A program made the position numbers and the translations under genes. 64,000 nt of DNA from Corynebacterium yonathiae. Its GTDB lineage: Bacteria > Actinomycetota > Actinomycetes > Mycobacteriales > Mycobacteriaceae. Under the pieces are notes generated by a model. The model had not been told where the DNA came from, made no database searches, and saw only the letters and a program-made list of their open reading frames with translations. Positions 27,480 to 35,535 of this stretch are shown in pieces. Position 1 is the first letter of the stretch. Every line of letters starts with the position of its first letter. Where the stretch lies: NCBI RefSeq assembly GCF_022288805.1, contig NZ_JAKOPM010000001.1:186001-250000 (forward strand). The letters run 5' to 3'.

Positions 27480-28835
27480 CTAGGTGCCGCAGTAAGTGAG
27501 GTATCCCTCCAGACCGTTGGGGTCCGGCGATTCGAATGAGGGGTTGGGCTCCCATGGGTGCGTTACCGCGTGGAGGAGTTCCTGATAGGGGCCTATGTCT
27601 CCGCGTTCTGCAGCGCTCAGCGCTGATTCCACTGCGAGATTGCGCGGGATAACCCGCGGCATGGCGCTATCTACACGGGCCGGATCCGGAGAAGAAGCCA
27701 GATACTCCTCTAAGAAGTCGCCCTCAGGCAAAAGCTCACGGGCGGGGGCGGGGTGGCCCGCGGCGGCGTCGGCAAGAGCGCGGTGGGCCAGCGTAATATC
27801 CGGGCCGTTGAGCTGCATGGCGGTGGAATAAGAAGAGATAAGGTCTGGGGAGGTATTCAAAGCCGCCGCCATATCTGCCTTGCGCTGGGCCTCAAAGTGA
27901 TCTGCGAAGCCGTTGATTGACTCTTGGGCGAAGTCCATGGCTTTATTCATATCCAGGTCAAAGAGCGGCAGGAAGGACTCCGCCAAGCGCGCCAGATTCC
28001 AGCCCAGGATTGAGGGTTGATTGCCAAAGGCATAGCGGCCTTGGGTATCGATGCTAGAAAATACCGTGCTCGGTGAATAGGACTCCATGAAGGCACACGG
28101 GCCATAGTCAATCGTCTCGCCGGAGATGGTGGTGTTATCCGTATTCATCACGCCGTGGATAAAGCCGAGCCGCATCCACTGGGAAACAGTGCGGATCTGT
28201 GTATCCATCACCTGGGCGAAAAAATGCTGGTAGTCCGCACCAGGGTAGTGGCGCGCGATGGCATAATCGGCCAGCTGACGTGTGTAATCAGTCTGCGCGG
28301 CGAGGTGGAAGGTGCCGACGCGGATGTGACTGGCGGCCACGCGCACTACTATTCCGGCAGGCTGTACGTGGCCGCGCTGGATGGGCTGGCCGGTGGAGAG
28401 TACTGCAAGTGCCCGGGTGGTGGGCACGCCCAAGGCATACATGGCTTCAGAAACAAGGTATTCACGCAGCATGGAAGAAAGCGTTCCGCGGCCATCGGAG
28501 CCCGGGCGGGAAAAGGGTGTCAGCCCAGTTCCCTTGGCATGGAGATCCCACAGCTGGCCGTCCTTTTCCACCTCTCCTAAGAGCATGGCGCGGCCGTCTC
28601 CCATCTGCGGATTAAATGCACCGAATTGGAAGCCGGAATAGGCCATGGCGTGGCCGCCCGCGCGGCCGGTGAGGAACTCGATGCCTTCGGAGGAGCGCAG
28701 CCAGTCCGGATCAAGGCCTAGCTGTGTGGCTAGCTCCTCGTTGAGGATAAGCAGTTGTGGGTGCGGCTGCTCCTCGCCTTCGGTAGGGCGGACCAAGTGG
28801 GGAAGCTTCTGGGCAAAATCGTGGTGTAGCTGCAT
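27480..28835 (-). CDS. SelO/YdiU family protein adenylyltransferase
   Basis: A pseudokinase-fold enzyme that transfers AMP to protein hydroxyl side chains; in E. coli it is linked to redox homeostasis. The 451-residue product has the family segments YSGFQFGAFNPQMGDGRA, KGTGLTPFSRPGSDGRG, IHGVMNTDNTTISGETIDYG and a short Cys-containing C-terminus (YCGT). In other SelO proteins a Cys or selenocysteine lies close to this end. ATG 28835 directly follows the stop of the upstream PhzF gene, so the two form an operon. The functional link between them is unknown. Confidence 0.9.
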   Translation of the reverse strand: MQLHHDFAQKLPHLVRPTEGEEQPHPQLLILNEELATQLGLDPDWLRSSEGIEFLTGRAGGHAMAYSGFQFGAFNPQMGDGRAMLLGEVEKDGQLWDLHAKGTGLTPFSRPGSDGRGTLSSMLREYLVSEAMYALGVPTTRALAVLSTGQPIQRGHVQPAGIVVRVAASHIRVGTFHLAAQTDYTRQLADYAIARHYPGADYQHFFAQVMDTQIRTVSQWMRLGFIHGVMNTDNTTISGETIDYGPCAFMESYSPSTVFSSIDTQGRYAFGNQPSILGWNLARLAESFLPLFDLDMNKAMDFAQESINGFADHFEAQRKADMAAALNTSPDLISSYSTAMQLNGPDITLAHRALADAAAGHPAPARELLPEGDFLEEYLASSPDPARVDSAMPRVIPRNLAVESALSAAERGDIGPYQELLHAVTHPWEPNPSFESPDPNGLEGYLTYCGT

Positions 28836-29657
28836 TTAAACCTCCAGTGTTCCGCGCACGCGAATATGGGCGCGCCCGCCTACCCAGATATCCGTGCCAT
28901 CATCGTTAATAAAGACCTCGCCCGCTCTGCCTATCTGGCTTCCTTGCACAGCCGTATAGCGTGGCGGGACTAGGTTTCGCGAGCGCATAAACTGCGCGGC
29001 GCCGCCATTGAAAGACCCAGTCACCGGATCCTCGAATTGAGTGGTAAAAGCTCGCACTTCATAAGCCGGTTCGCCCTCTGCAGCGCGGGCATTGAGCCCC
29101 ACAATGCCGACCTTGGGGCGCCCTGCTTGCGGCGTCACTGCGCGCACCGCGTCGGCGTTACGCATTTGCAGCAGGCGCCAGCCCGGACCATTGTCTACCC
29201 AGCTGTGGTCCACAATGTCTGCGCTTTCAAGGCCCAACCCGACGCACGCTTCCTCTAGCTCTTCTGGGGACAGCGGTTCCTCGCGGCGCAGCGGCGGGGT
29301 AGCAAAGGAAAAGACTGAGTCTTCTTCGCGGACGGTAACTAGACCCACGCCGCATTCTTGGACGAGTGTTCCCTCCACTCGCGGGTGATTGCCTAGGGCA
29401 CGCCACGCGGCGGCACTCCCTAAGGTGGGATGGCCAGCGAAGTCAAACTCCTCGTACGGGGTGAAAATGCGCACGCGGTAGTCCGCGCGGGCGTCGGTAG
29501 GCTCGAGCAGGAAGGTGGTCTCAGAAAAGTTGGTCCAGTACGCAATGGACTGCATCTGCTGGGAGCTTAAGATATCGGCACCGGCTACTACCGCGAGCGC
29601 ATTTCCGTTAAAGGCGCCGGTGGCAAAAACATCAACCTCAAAGAACTCGTGCTGCAT
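28836..29657 (-). CDS. PhzF family isomerase/epimerase-like protein
   Basis: A 273-residue member of the PhzF/diaminopimelate-epimerase fold family. It has VDVFATGAFNGNALAVV at the N-terminus, the catalytic-Glu segment NFSETTFLL, DFAGHPTLGSA and the C-terminal DPVTGSFNGGAAQFM. Most members outside phenazine producers have unknown substrates, and no phenazine genes are here. The gene has its own predicted leaderless promoter and leads into selO with no gap between stop and start. Confidence 0.88.
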   Translation of the reverse strand: MQHEFFEVDVFATGAFNGNALAVVAGADILSSQQMQSIAYWTNFSETTFLLEPTDARADYRVRIFTPYEEFDFAGHPTLGSAAAWRALGNHPRVEGTLVQECGVGLVTVREEDSVFSFATPPLRREEPLSPEELEEACVGLGLESADIVDHSWVDNGPGWRLLQMRNADAVRAVTPQAGRPKVGIVGLNARAAEGEPAYEVRAFTTQFEDPVTGSFNGGAAQFMRSRNLVPPRYTAVQGSQIGRAGEVFINDDGTDIWVGGRAHIRVRGTLEV

Positions 29658-29664
29658 GCCCGCC

Positions 29665-29670
29665 AGTTTA
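29665..29670 (-). promoter_or_regulatory. Predicted -10 of the phzF-like/selO unit (leaderless)
   Basis: On the minus strand TAAACT is followed by GGCGGGC and ATG 29657, a 7-base gap. Confidence 0.5.
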
Positions 29671-29710
29671 GTCAGCCCCAGGGATGAGGACTATAGCCTG
29701 AAGCCTGCGC

Positions 29711-29716
29711 TAGCCT
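29711..29716 (+). promoter_or_regulatory. Predicted -10 of the two-component system (leaderless)
   Basis: TAGCCT ends 8 bases before ATG 29725. It is divergent from the phzF promoter in a 67-bp gap. Confidence 0.5.
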
Positions 29717-29724
29717 AGAAGGCC

Positions 29725-30909
29725 ATGAAGAAGCTATGGCCGGATGCGGTTCGTGCCTGGGTAGGCTCGCCGTGGAGAATTATCATTCCGTTGTTTTTCT
29801 GGGTTTCTTCGGTGCCGGCGGCAGAAGGTGCCATTGATAAAACATCGCTTTTTCAAGAGTTGGTCTTCTTACTTTATGCCGTTGGAGTTCCATTATCACT
29901 GTGGCTGCATCCTAAGCTCAAGGAATACGCTATTGGGTTTATTGCGATTACATTAACGGTGTGCATCTTTACCCCGCTGGCTGCAATGGGTAACGCTCAC
30001 TTCTTCCCAGTGGCATACTGCGTATTTCTTATAGGTGCACATTCACCCAAGCGGTTACAACGGATCTGGATAGGGTGGATTGCATTAGGCACCTTGGCGG
30101 CCACTGCAGCGTCGCTCTACGGGCGGAGGGTTTTTGGCGGCATCGACTTTGGCCTAGAGGATTCTAGCATCGGCCCGCTGCCTGCTTTTGGGTCCCTCAT
30201 CGCCATGGCGTGGCCGGTTATGGGCTTTTTCTACTTGCTTGGCACCAATGACCGTAAAAAGCGCGAGGACCAGCAGCTGCTGATTGAACGTGCGGAAATG
30301 GCTGGCGCGGTAGAGCGCAACCGCATTGCCCGCGAGATGCATGACATTGTGGCGCATAATTTAGCGGGCGTTATTGCCCTTGCCGACGGCGCCCGGTTCG
30401 CCGCCGCCAAAAATCCCGCAGCAGCCACAGAAGCCTTGGAGACCATCGCCTCTACCTCCCGCGATTCCCTCAAACAGATGCGCGGTTTGCTCTCTGTGCT
30501 GCGTGATGGGGATTCCCGCGCCGATACCAAGGCACCTGGTGCGAGCGATATTGCAGGACTTATTTCGGAAGCGCGCCGCACCGGTTTCGATATCACCGTG
30601 CACGGGCTGGAGGATTTGCCGACCGAAAGCGACGAGCTATACCAATTCACCGTCTACCGCGTGGTGCAAGAACTTTTGACCAATATGATCAAGCATTCGC
30701 GTGATAAAAGGGGAGTACTGCGCTTTCGCTCTACTGGAAATGGCTTAGTACTTAACGCCGATAACCCGGCCTCGCGTACGCCGAATAATCACAATCCTGG
30801 CTACGGCCTCATCGGAATGAGCGAGCGCGTCAAGGCCTATGGTGGCAGCGTTGAGACCCGCACTGAGGATGGACATTTCTTAATTACCGTGGAGGTACCC
30901 AATGACTAG
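29725..30909 (+). CDS. NarL-type sensor histidine kinase
   Basis: A 394-residue membrane kinase of the HisKA_3 class. The N-terminal half has about five or six hydrophobic helices (residues 15-175) with little extracellular sequence, typical of intramembrane-sensing kinases. The dimerisation segment REMHDIVAHNLAGVI carries the phospho-acceptor His 206; the ATPase domain follows, with NMIKHS (N-box) and GYGLIGMSERV (G-box). It overlaps the response-regulator gene by 8 bases. The ligand is unknown; the downstream ABC exporter suggests a cell-envelope or antimicrobial stress signal. Confidence 0.9.
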   Translation: MKKLWPDAVRAWVGSPWRIIIPLFFWVSSVPAAEGAIDKTSLFQELVFLLYAVGVPLSLWLHPKLKEYAIGFIAITLTVCIFTPLAAMGNAHFFPVAYCVFLIGAHSPKRLQRIWIGWIALGTLAATAASLYGRRVFGGIDFGLEDSSIGPLPAFGSLIAMAWPVMGFFYLLGTNDRKKREDQQLLIERAEMAGAVERNRIAREMHDIVAHNLAGVIALADGARFAAAKNPAAATEALETIASTSRDSLKQMRGLLSVLRDGDSRADTKAPGASDIAGLISEARRTGFDITVHGLEDLPTESDELYQFTVYRVVQELLTNMIKHSRDKRGVLRFRSTGNGLVLNADNPASRTPNNHNPGYGLIGMSERVKAYGGSVETRTEDGHFLITVEVPND

Positions 30910-31645
30910 CCCTAAGCAGCCAGCAAGCTCGCATGCTGGCCCCATCCGCATTGGCTTGGTAGATGATCAGCCCCTCGTGCGCGCCGGGTTCGCTATGCTT
31001 CTCGGCTCCCAAGAGGATTTAGAAGTTGCTTGGCAGGCATCCGATGGCGATGAAGTGCTCGATCTAGCCCGCGCGCAGCCCGCCGATATTGTGCTCATGG
31101 ATGTCCAGATGGCCCGCGTCAACGGTATCGCCGCCACCGAAAGGCTCCTGCCAGAGTTTCCGGAAACCCAGGTCATTATGCTTACCACCTTCGATGACCA
31201 GAACTTTGTCCACGGCGCCATTTCCGCTGGGGCTTCCGGATTCCTGCTGAAAGATGTAGAACCTGAAGAACTCCTCGCCGCCATCCGTACCGTGCATTCC
31301 GGCGAGGCGGTGCTTTCGCCGCGCATTACCGCCCAGGTGCTGCAGCAACTACGCAGCGAACAGGCTGCTTCTAAGTCGCCCACCAACCACGTGGAGCCCG
31401 CGGCGGCACCGCCCGTCCCTCCGTCAGCAGACCTCACCCCACGCGAGCTTGACGTCCTTAAGTTGATGGCATTGGGGTATTCGAATACCGAAATCGCGGA
31501 GTGCGAGTTCGTATCCATGGCCACGGTGAAGACTCACGTGCGCCATATTCTTACTAAGACCAGCTCGCGCGACCGTGTTCATGCCGTGCTGTATGCCCTA
31601 ACTCATGGCGTGGTTTCGGTAGAGGAGCTGCTGTCTCATCCCTAG
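30902..31645 (+). CDS. LuxR/NarL-family response regulator
   Basis: A 247-residue regulator with a receiver domain (about 15-130; acidic pair at DDQP, phospho-acceptor Asp 67 in VLMDVQM, conserved Thr and Lys in LTTFDD and LLKDVE) and a C-terminal LuxR helix-turn-helix (about 178-240; LTPRELDVLKLMALGYSN and TVKTHVRHILTKT). A low-complexity linker of Pro/Ala separates the two. It overlaps the kinase gene and likely controls the downstream ABC genes, and possibly its own operon. Confidence 0.93.
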   Translation: MTSPKQPASSHAGPIRIGLVDDQPLVRAGFAMLLGSQEDLEVAWQASDGDEVLDLARAQPADIVLMDVQMARVNGIAATERLLPEFPETQVIMLTTFDDQNFVHGAISAGASGFLLKDVEPEELLAAIRTVHSGEAVLSPRITAQVLQQLRSEQAASKSPTNHVEPAAAPPVPPSADLTPRELDVLKLMALGYSNTEIAECEFVSMATVKTHVRHILTKTSSRDRVHAVLYALTHGVVSVEELLSHP

Positions 31646-31702
31646 GTATGACCTGCTAAATCACTCCCGAGGATGGTTACTGCGTGCTGGTCAGGCGGCA
31701 CG

Positions 31703-32611
31703 ATGGAAACCATGCTCAAAGTTTCACACCTTTTCAAGAATTTCCGTACCTTTAAAGCAGTAGATGACCTCTCCTTTGAGGTCCCAGACGGCCAAGTCAC
31801 CGGATTCCTCGGCCCGAACGGTTCTGGTAAGTCCACCACCATGCGCATGTGCGTGGGCCTAGAGAATCCGACTTCCGGCACCGCGACCTTTGATGGCACG
31901 CCTTTCCGCGAACTGTCCAATCCTGCCACCACGGTGGGCACGTTGCTGGATGCCAACTGGTTCCACCCGGGTCGCAGCGCCCGTGCGCACTTGGGCTATA
32001 TGGCTGCGTTGCAGGGCGTGTCCATGGACCACGTGGATGACACCTTGGACCGCGTCGGCCTTACCCAGGTAGCCACCAAGCGCGTGGGCGGATACTCGCT
32101 GGGTATGAAGCAGCGTCTGGGCCTTGCCTGTGCGCTTATCGGGGAGCCGAAGCACTTGCTTCTCGACGAACCCGTCAACGGCCTCGATCCCGAAGGCGTG
32201 CACTGGATGCGTGCTCGCATCCGTGAATTCGCTGAGGCCGGCTGCTCCGTACTTGTTTCTTCCCACTTGCTTTCGGAAATGCAGCTAACAGCAGACCGCC
32301 TTGTGGTCATCGGCAAGGGCAAGCTGTTAGGTGAAGGCACTATGGATGAATTCGTGAACGGTACGGAAAGCGCAAGCTTTGAGGTCATCGTTGACCAACC
32401 CGATGAGCTCCTCCGTCTGCTACACGGCACCGATGCGGAGACCTCCTTTGACGGCGAAGTCCTGCGCGTGCGCGGCCTAGAAGGCTCTGACATCGGCCGA
32501 ATCTGCCTGGATAACCGCATCCTCATCTCCAGCTTGGAACGCAAGCAGCCCTCTCTGGAAGAGGCCTACCTCGGCGCCACTGCCGACCACGTGGCCTACC
32601 GCTCTGCATAG
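31703..32611 (+). CDS. ABC transporter ATP-binding protein (BcrA-like)
   Basis: A 302-residue ATPase with Walker A GPNGSGKST (about residues 42-50), signature YSLGMKQR and Walker B LLLDEPVNGLDP, H-loop SSHLL. The arrangement ATPase plus small ABC-2 permease right after a NarL-type two-component system is common for exporters that give resistance to peptide antibiotics. The start is uncertain: ATG 31703, 31712 or GTG upstream at 31673; the first fits the domain start and has no strong binding site. Confidence 0.87.
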   Translation: METMLKVSHLFKNFRTFKAVDDLSFEVPDGQVTGFLGPNGSGKSTTMRMCVGLENPTSGTATFDGTPFRELSNPATTVGTLLDANWFHPGRSARAHLGYMAALQGVSMDHVDDTLDRVGLTQVATKRVGGYSLGMKQRLGLACALIGEPKHLLLDEPVNGLDPEGVHWMRARIREFAEAGCSVLVSSHLLSEMQLTADRLVVIGKGKLLGEGTMDEFVNGTESASFEVIVDQPDELLRLLHGTDAETSFDGEVLRVRGLEGSDIGRICLDNRILISSLERKQPSLEEAYLGATADHVAYRSA

Positions 32612-32656
32612 TTTTTCACCTGCACAATACGCTTCATCTGCAAAGGATTGAGTTAA

Positions 32657-33409
32657 ATGAACGCTCTGATTTCTGAATCCCGGAAACTATTTTCGCTCCG
32701 CTCTACTTGGATATACCTCGCCGTAGTTTCAGCTGGCATGGCTGCCGGCGCTGTCTTGTTGGCTTGGGCGAATGACTTCAATGGTACGGTCGACGGCAAG
32801 TTCGAGGCTGTCGATGTGTCCATTTCCGGTTCACTCGCCATTGTCGTGATGGTGTTTGCTGCCGCCATGATGGTAGGCGGGGACCAAAGTAATGGAACAG
32901 TTTCATGGTCATACCTCTCATCAAATCGCCGCGTAGGTATAGTGCTGAGCCAATTTTTCATCATCACCTTTTCGTTACTGCTCGCGGCCACACTGGGCAT
33001 GATGGTAGCCACGCTGTTGATTACTGCCTTCGGAGGTGATTTCAATTTTGACAGCTTCATGCATTGGCCGGATAACAATGGGTTCATCCTTGCCTACGTT
33101 GAGTGGACTGTCTTTATCCTGTTAGCTACCAGCTTGGCCTACCTTTTGCGCAGTGGTGCACTCGCAGCGATGATTCTCGTGGCAGAGTATTTCGTCATTG
33201 AAACCGCCCTCGATGCCGTTAGCGCTCCTTGGGCTAAGGCTATCCTCCGCGTGCTGCCTGATGCCAACGCTTGGGGGCTAGTAATGGGCGTCAATCGCAG
33301 TGGTGATGAGCAATCTCGAGCCGGTGCCGCTGTCATTCTAATCGTGATGATCTTGCTCACCGTTGGCGGGGCCTGTGCGGTGGCGCGTCGTCGCTCTGTT
33401 GCGAAATAG
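32657..33409 (+). CDS. ABC transporter permease
   Basis: A 250-residue protein with six predicted transmembrane helices (starting near residues 18, 53, 95, 136, 166 and 222), the usual design of a small ABC-2 permease that works with the ATPase encoded 45 bases upstream. AAAGGATTG lies ahead of ATG 32657. The substrate is unknown. The whole unit kinase-regulator-ATPase-permease probably works as one detect-and-export module. Confidence 0.85.
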   Translation: MNALISESRKLFSLRSTWIYLAVVSAGMAAGAVLLAWANDFNGTVDGKFEAVDVSISGSLAIVVMVFAAAMMVGGDQSNGTVSWSYLSSNRRVGIVLSQFFIITFSLLLAATLGMMVATLLITAFGGDFNFDSFMHWPDNNGFILAYVEWTVFILLATSLAYLLRSGALAAMILVAEYFVIETALDAVSAPWAKAILRVLPDANAWGLVMGVNRSGDEQSRAGAAVILIVMILLTVGGACAVARRRSVAK

Positions 33410-33423
33410 CTACTAGGCGTTAC

Positions 33424-33429
33424 TACCCT
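33424..33429 (+). promoter_or_regulatory. Predicted -10 of the DUF4921 gene (leaderless)
   Basis: TACCCT ends 7 bases before ATG 33437 (spacer AGTGGGC, identical to that of rimP). Confidence 0.55.
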
Positions 33430-33436
33430 AGTGGGC

Positions 33437-34750
33437 ATGAGTGACGCACTTTTTGCCCGCATTGAGCCCATCCAGTCCATGCGGGATGGCACGGTCAAAC
33501 AGGTCAACCCGTTCTCAGGAACCGAGGTGTGGACCGTGCCAGGGCGCGGCAACCGCCCGCTGGCTGTACCAGTAGCTAACCCGCAGCCGCTACAAGAGGA
33601 GGACTTGGCCCACCGGTGCGCTTTTTGCTCCGGACGCATGACCGATACCCCGCCGGAAAAGGCTCGCATCCTGCCTTCCGGCGGGATTGTGCGTGGATTG
33701 CCTTTGCAGGAATACGACCACACCGTAGCGGCCTTTCGCCGCATCCCCAACCTGTTTGAAATCGTCTCCTATGAGTACTGGCACGCCAACTACGGCTTTG
33801 AAATGGATGCCGAAACCCGCCAGCGCATGGATAACTACATCAGCGATCCGGCCGGCCGAGAACATGTGCTCAAGATAGTGCGCACTAAGCGCAAGGCGGC
33901 GCACCTGCCTGAGGCAAGCGAAGAAGAATTGGTGGACCAAGCCGCTGGATTCTTCGCCGGCGGTCACGACGTCATCGTGGCGGGCCGCCATTTTGAGCGC
34001 GGCGCACAAGATGATTCGCAGTTGGCATCTTCAGGCACGCTAAGCGCCGAAGAACATCTGCTGTTTATGCAGCTGACCATCGACTCCATGCGGGACCTCT
34101 ACGAGCGCAACCGCTACGCGCCTTACGTGGTGGCTTTCCAAAACTGGCTGCAGCCAGCCGGCGCCTCCTTCGAGCACCTGCACAAGCAGCTCGTTGCTAT
34201 CGATGATCGCGGCATGGCTTCACACCGAGAAGTCCAGATGCTGCGCAGCAATATGAATATGTACAACGAGTGGGCGGTGGATTATGCCGCTAGCCGCAAC
34301 CTCATCATTGCGGAAAATGATCATGCCGTCCTCTTCGCGGGCTTTGGTCACCGCTATCCCACCTTGGAGGTCTACTCCAAGTCCGCAACCTGCGAGCCGT
34401 GGCGGCAGTCGGAAGAGGAAGTCCGCGCCATGAGCGACCTTGTGCACGCGGCCCACGCCGCAGTTGGCCGCGAGGTGCCCTGCAATGAGGAATGGCACCA
34501 CAAGCCCGCTGACGTCGATGTTGCCCAACCATGGCGCATCCTCATCAAACTGCGAATTTCCACCCTTGCCGGATTCGAAGGCGGCACCAAGATCTACCTC
34601 AACACCATTTCGCCCTGGGACCTGCGCGATAAGGTAGTAGGTCAGCTGTATCCTCTGCGCGAGTCGGGGCACGTCGCTAGCTCAGTGCATGTAGCCACCG
34701 AATGCTCTGTACAGCGCAATAGCCTGTTGTATAACCCGCTGCTGCGCTAA
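33437..34750 (+). CDS. DUF4921 family GalT/HIT-like protein
   Basis: A 437-residue cytoplasmic protein resembling galactose-1-phosphate uridylyltransferases. A CAFC pair (Cys 61, Cys 64) recalls the zinc site of GalT, and EHLHKQL (about residues 245-251) resembles the catalytic HxHxQ motif of the HIT superfamily. A nucleotidyl transfer or phosphorolysis reaction is therefore likely, but the true substrate is unknown and no galactose genes are nearby. ATG 33437 is preferred to GTG 33431 because of the leaderless promoter and because it begins the conserved MSDALFARIEPIQSM segment. Confidence 0.8.
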   Translation: MSDALFARIEPIQSMRDGTVKQVNPFSGTEVWTVPGRGNRPLAVPVANPQPLQEEDLAHRCAFCSGRMTDTPPEKARILPSGGIVRGLPLQEYDHTVAAFRRIPNLFEIVSYEYWHANYGFEMDAETRQRMDNYISDPAGREHVLKIVRTKRKAAHLPEASEEELVDQAAGFFAGGHDVIVAGRHFERGAQDDSQLASSGTLSAEEHLLFMQLTIDSMRDLYERNRYAPYVVAFQNWLQPAGASFEHLHKQLVAIDDRGMASHREVQMLRSNMNMYNEWAVDYAASRNLIIAENDHAVLFAGFGHRYPTLEVYSKSATCEPWRQSEEEVRAMSDLVHAAHAAVGREVPCNEEWHHKPADVDVAQPWRILIKLRISTLAGFEGGTKIYLNTISPWDLRDKVVGQLYPLRESGHVASSVHVATECSVQRNSLLYNPLLR

Positions 34751-34781
34751 ACAGGTTGCGTTGAGTGGTGTCCTAGTGGGC

Positions 34782-35504
34782 TCAACGCTTCACGACGAGC
34801 GTAAGCTCACTCGACCCTGGCCTCGGCTCTTCAATGGTCATCCCCGCGGCGCGCGCGATAGCAGCAACGTCGGCGGCGCTATAGGCATCGGCAGGAGAGA
34901 GCGCTAGCTCGCGGGCGAGGAGGCCCTTGTAGTGCTTATTAAAGTGGCTGACTACCTTCCGCGAGCCATCTTCTTGCACGCTTTCCACCCGCACCGTTAC
35001 CGCGTCTTTCACCCGGCCCAATTGTTGGTACGTACCCGAGCGCAGATCAACAATAAGCTCGTCTACCCCCTCCAGAGTCTGCGTAATCTGCTTGCCCCAG
35101 TGCGATTTCATGGTGCGGCCGTTAAGTTTTGTCCCGCCCGACAGACGGTAATGGGGGATGGGGTCGCTGGCGCGGAGGACGCCAAAAAGGGCGTCGCCAA
35201 TGGCAAGGCGGTCCCACGTGGGAAGGGTGGGAGCGTCTAAGGCATCAAAAAGCACGCCGGTATAGCGCAACACGGCCGGCATGGTGGGGGTGGTATACAG
35301 CCCCTGATTGGATTCGGCCTCACCGCGCAGCTTTTCCGAAAGCCGCAATACTTCCATGGCCTCGTCAACCGGAAGAGACTGCAGCTCAGCGGCGATTTCG
35401 CGCCGGGTGTCGTGCAGTTGTGGGAAAGAGAGCTTATCAAAGTCAAGAGGCTGGCCCGTACCGTCGTGCGCTTTAGTTTCTGAAGGAGGGAGGATAATGA
35501 GCAT
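34782..35504 (-). CDS. yaaA: Peroxide stress protein YaaA (DUF328)
   Basis: A 240-residue protein of the YaaA family; the E. coli member limits intracellular iron during hydrogen peroxide stress and the fold binds DNA. The N-terminus MLIILPPSETK, the RYTGVLFDALDA and RLSGGTKLNGRTMKSHW segments and the HFNKHYKGLLAREL segment are family marks. I chose ATG 35504 because the family begins there; a longer reading to 35537 overlaps the proS promoter. It is divergent from proS across only 31 bases. Confidence 0.9.
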   Translation of the reverse strand: MLIILPPSETKAHDGTGQPLDFDKLSFPQLHDTRREIAAELQSLPVDEAMEVLRLSEKLRGEAESNQGLYTTPTMPAVLRYTGVLFDALDAPTLPTWDRLAIGDALFGVLRASDPIPHYRLSGGTKLNGRTMKSHWGKQITQTLEGVDELIVDLRSGTYQQLGRVKDAVTVRVESVQEDGSRKVVSHFNKHYKGLLARELALSPADAYSAADVAAIARAAGMTIEEPRPGSSELTLVVKR

Positions 35505-35522
35505 ATATACAGGGTAGCGAGG

Positions 35523-35528
35523 TATATT
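35523..35528 (+). promoter_or_regulatory. Predicted -10 of proS (leaderless)
   Basis: TATATT ends 7 bases before ATG 35536. Any -35 would fall around 35500, at the yaaA start codon. Confidence 0.5.
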
Positions 35529-35535
35529 TTGGTGC

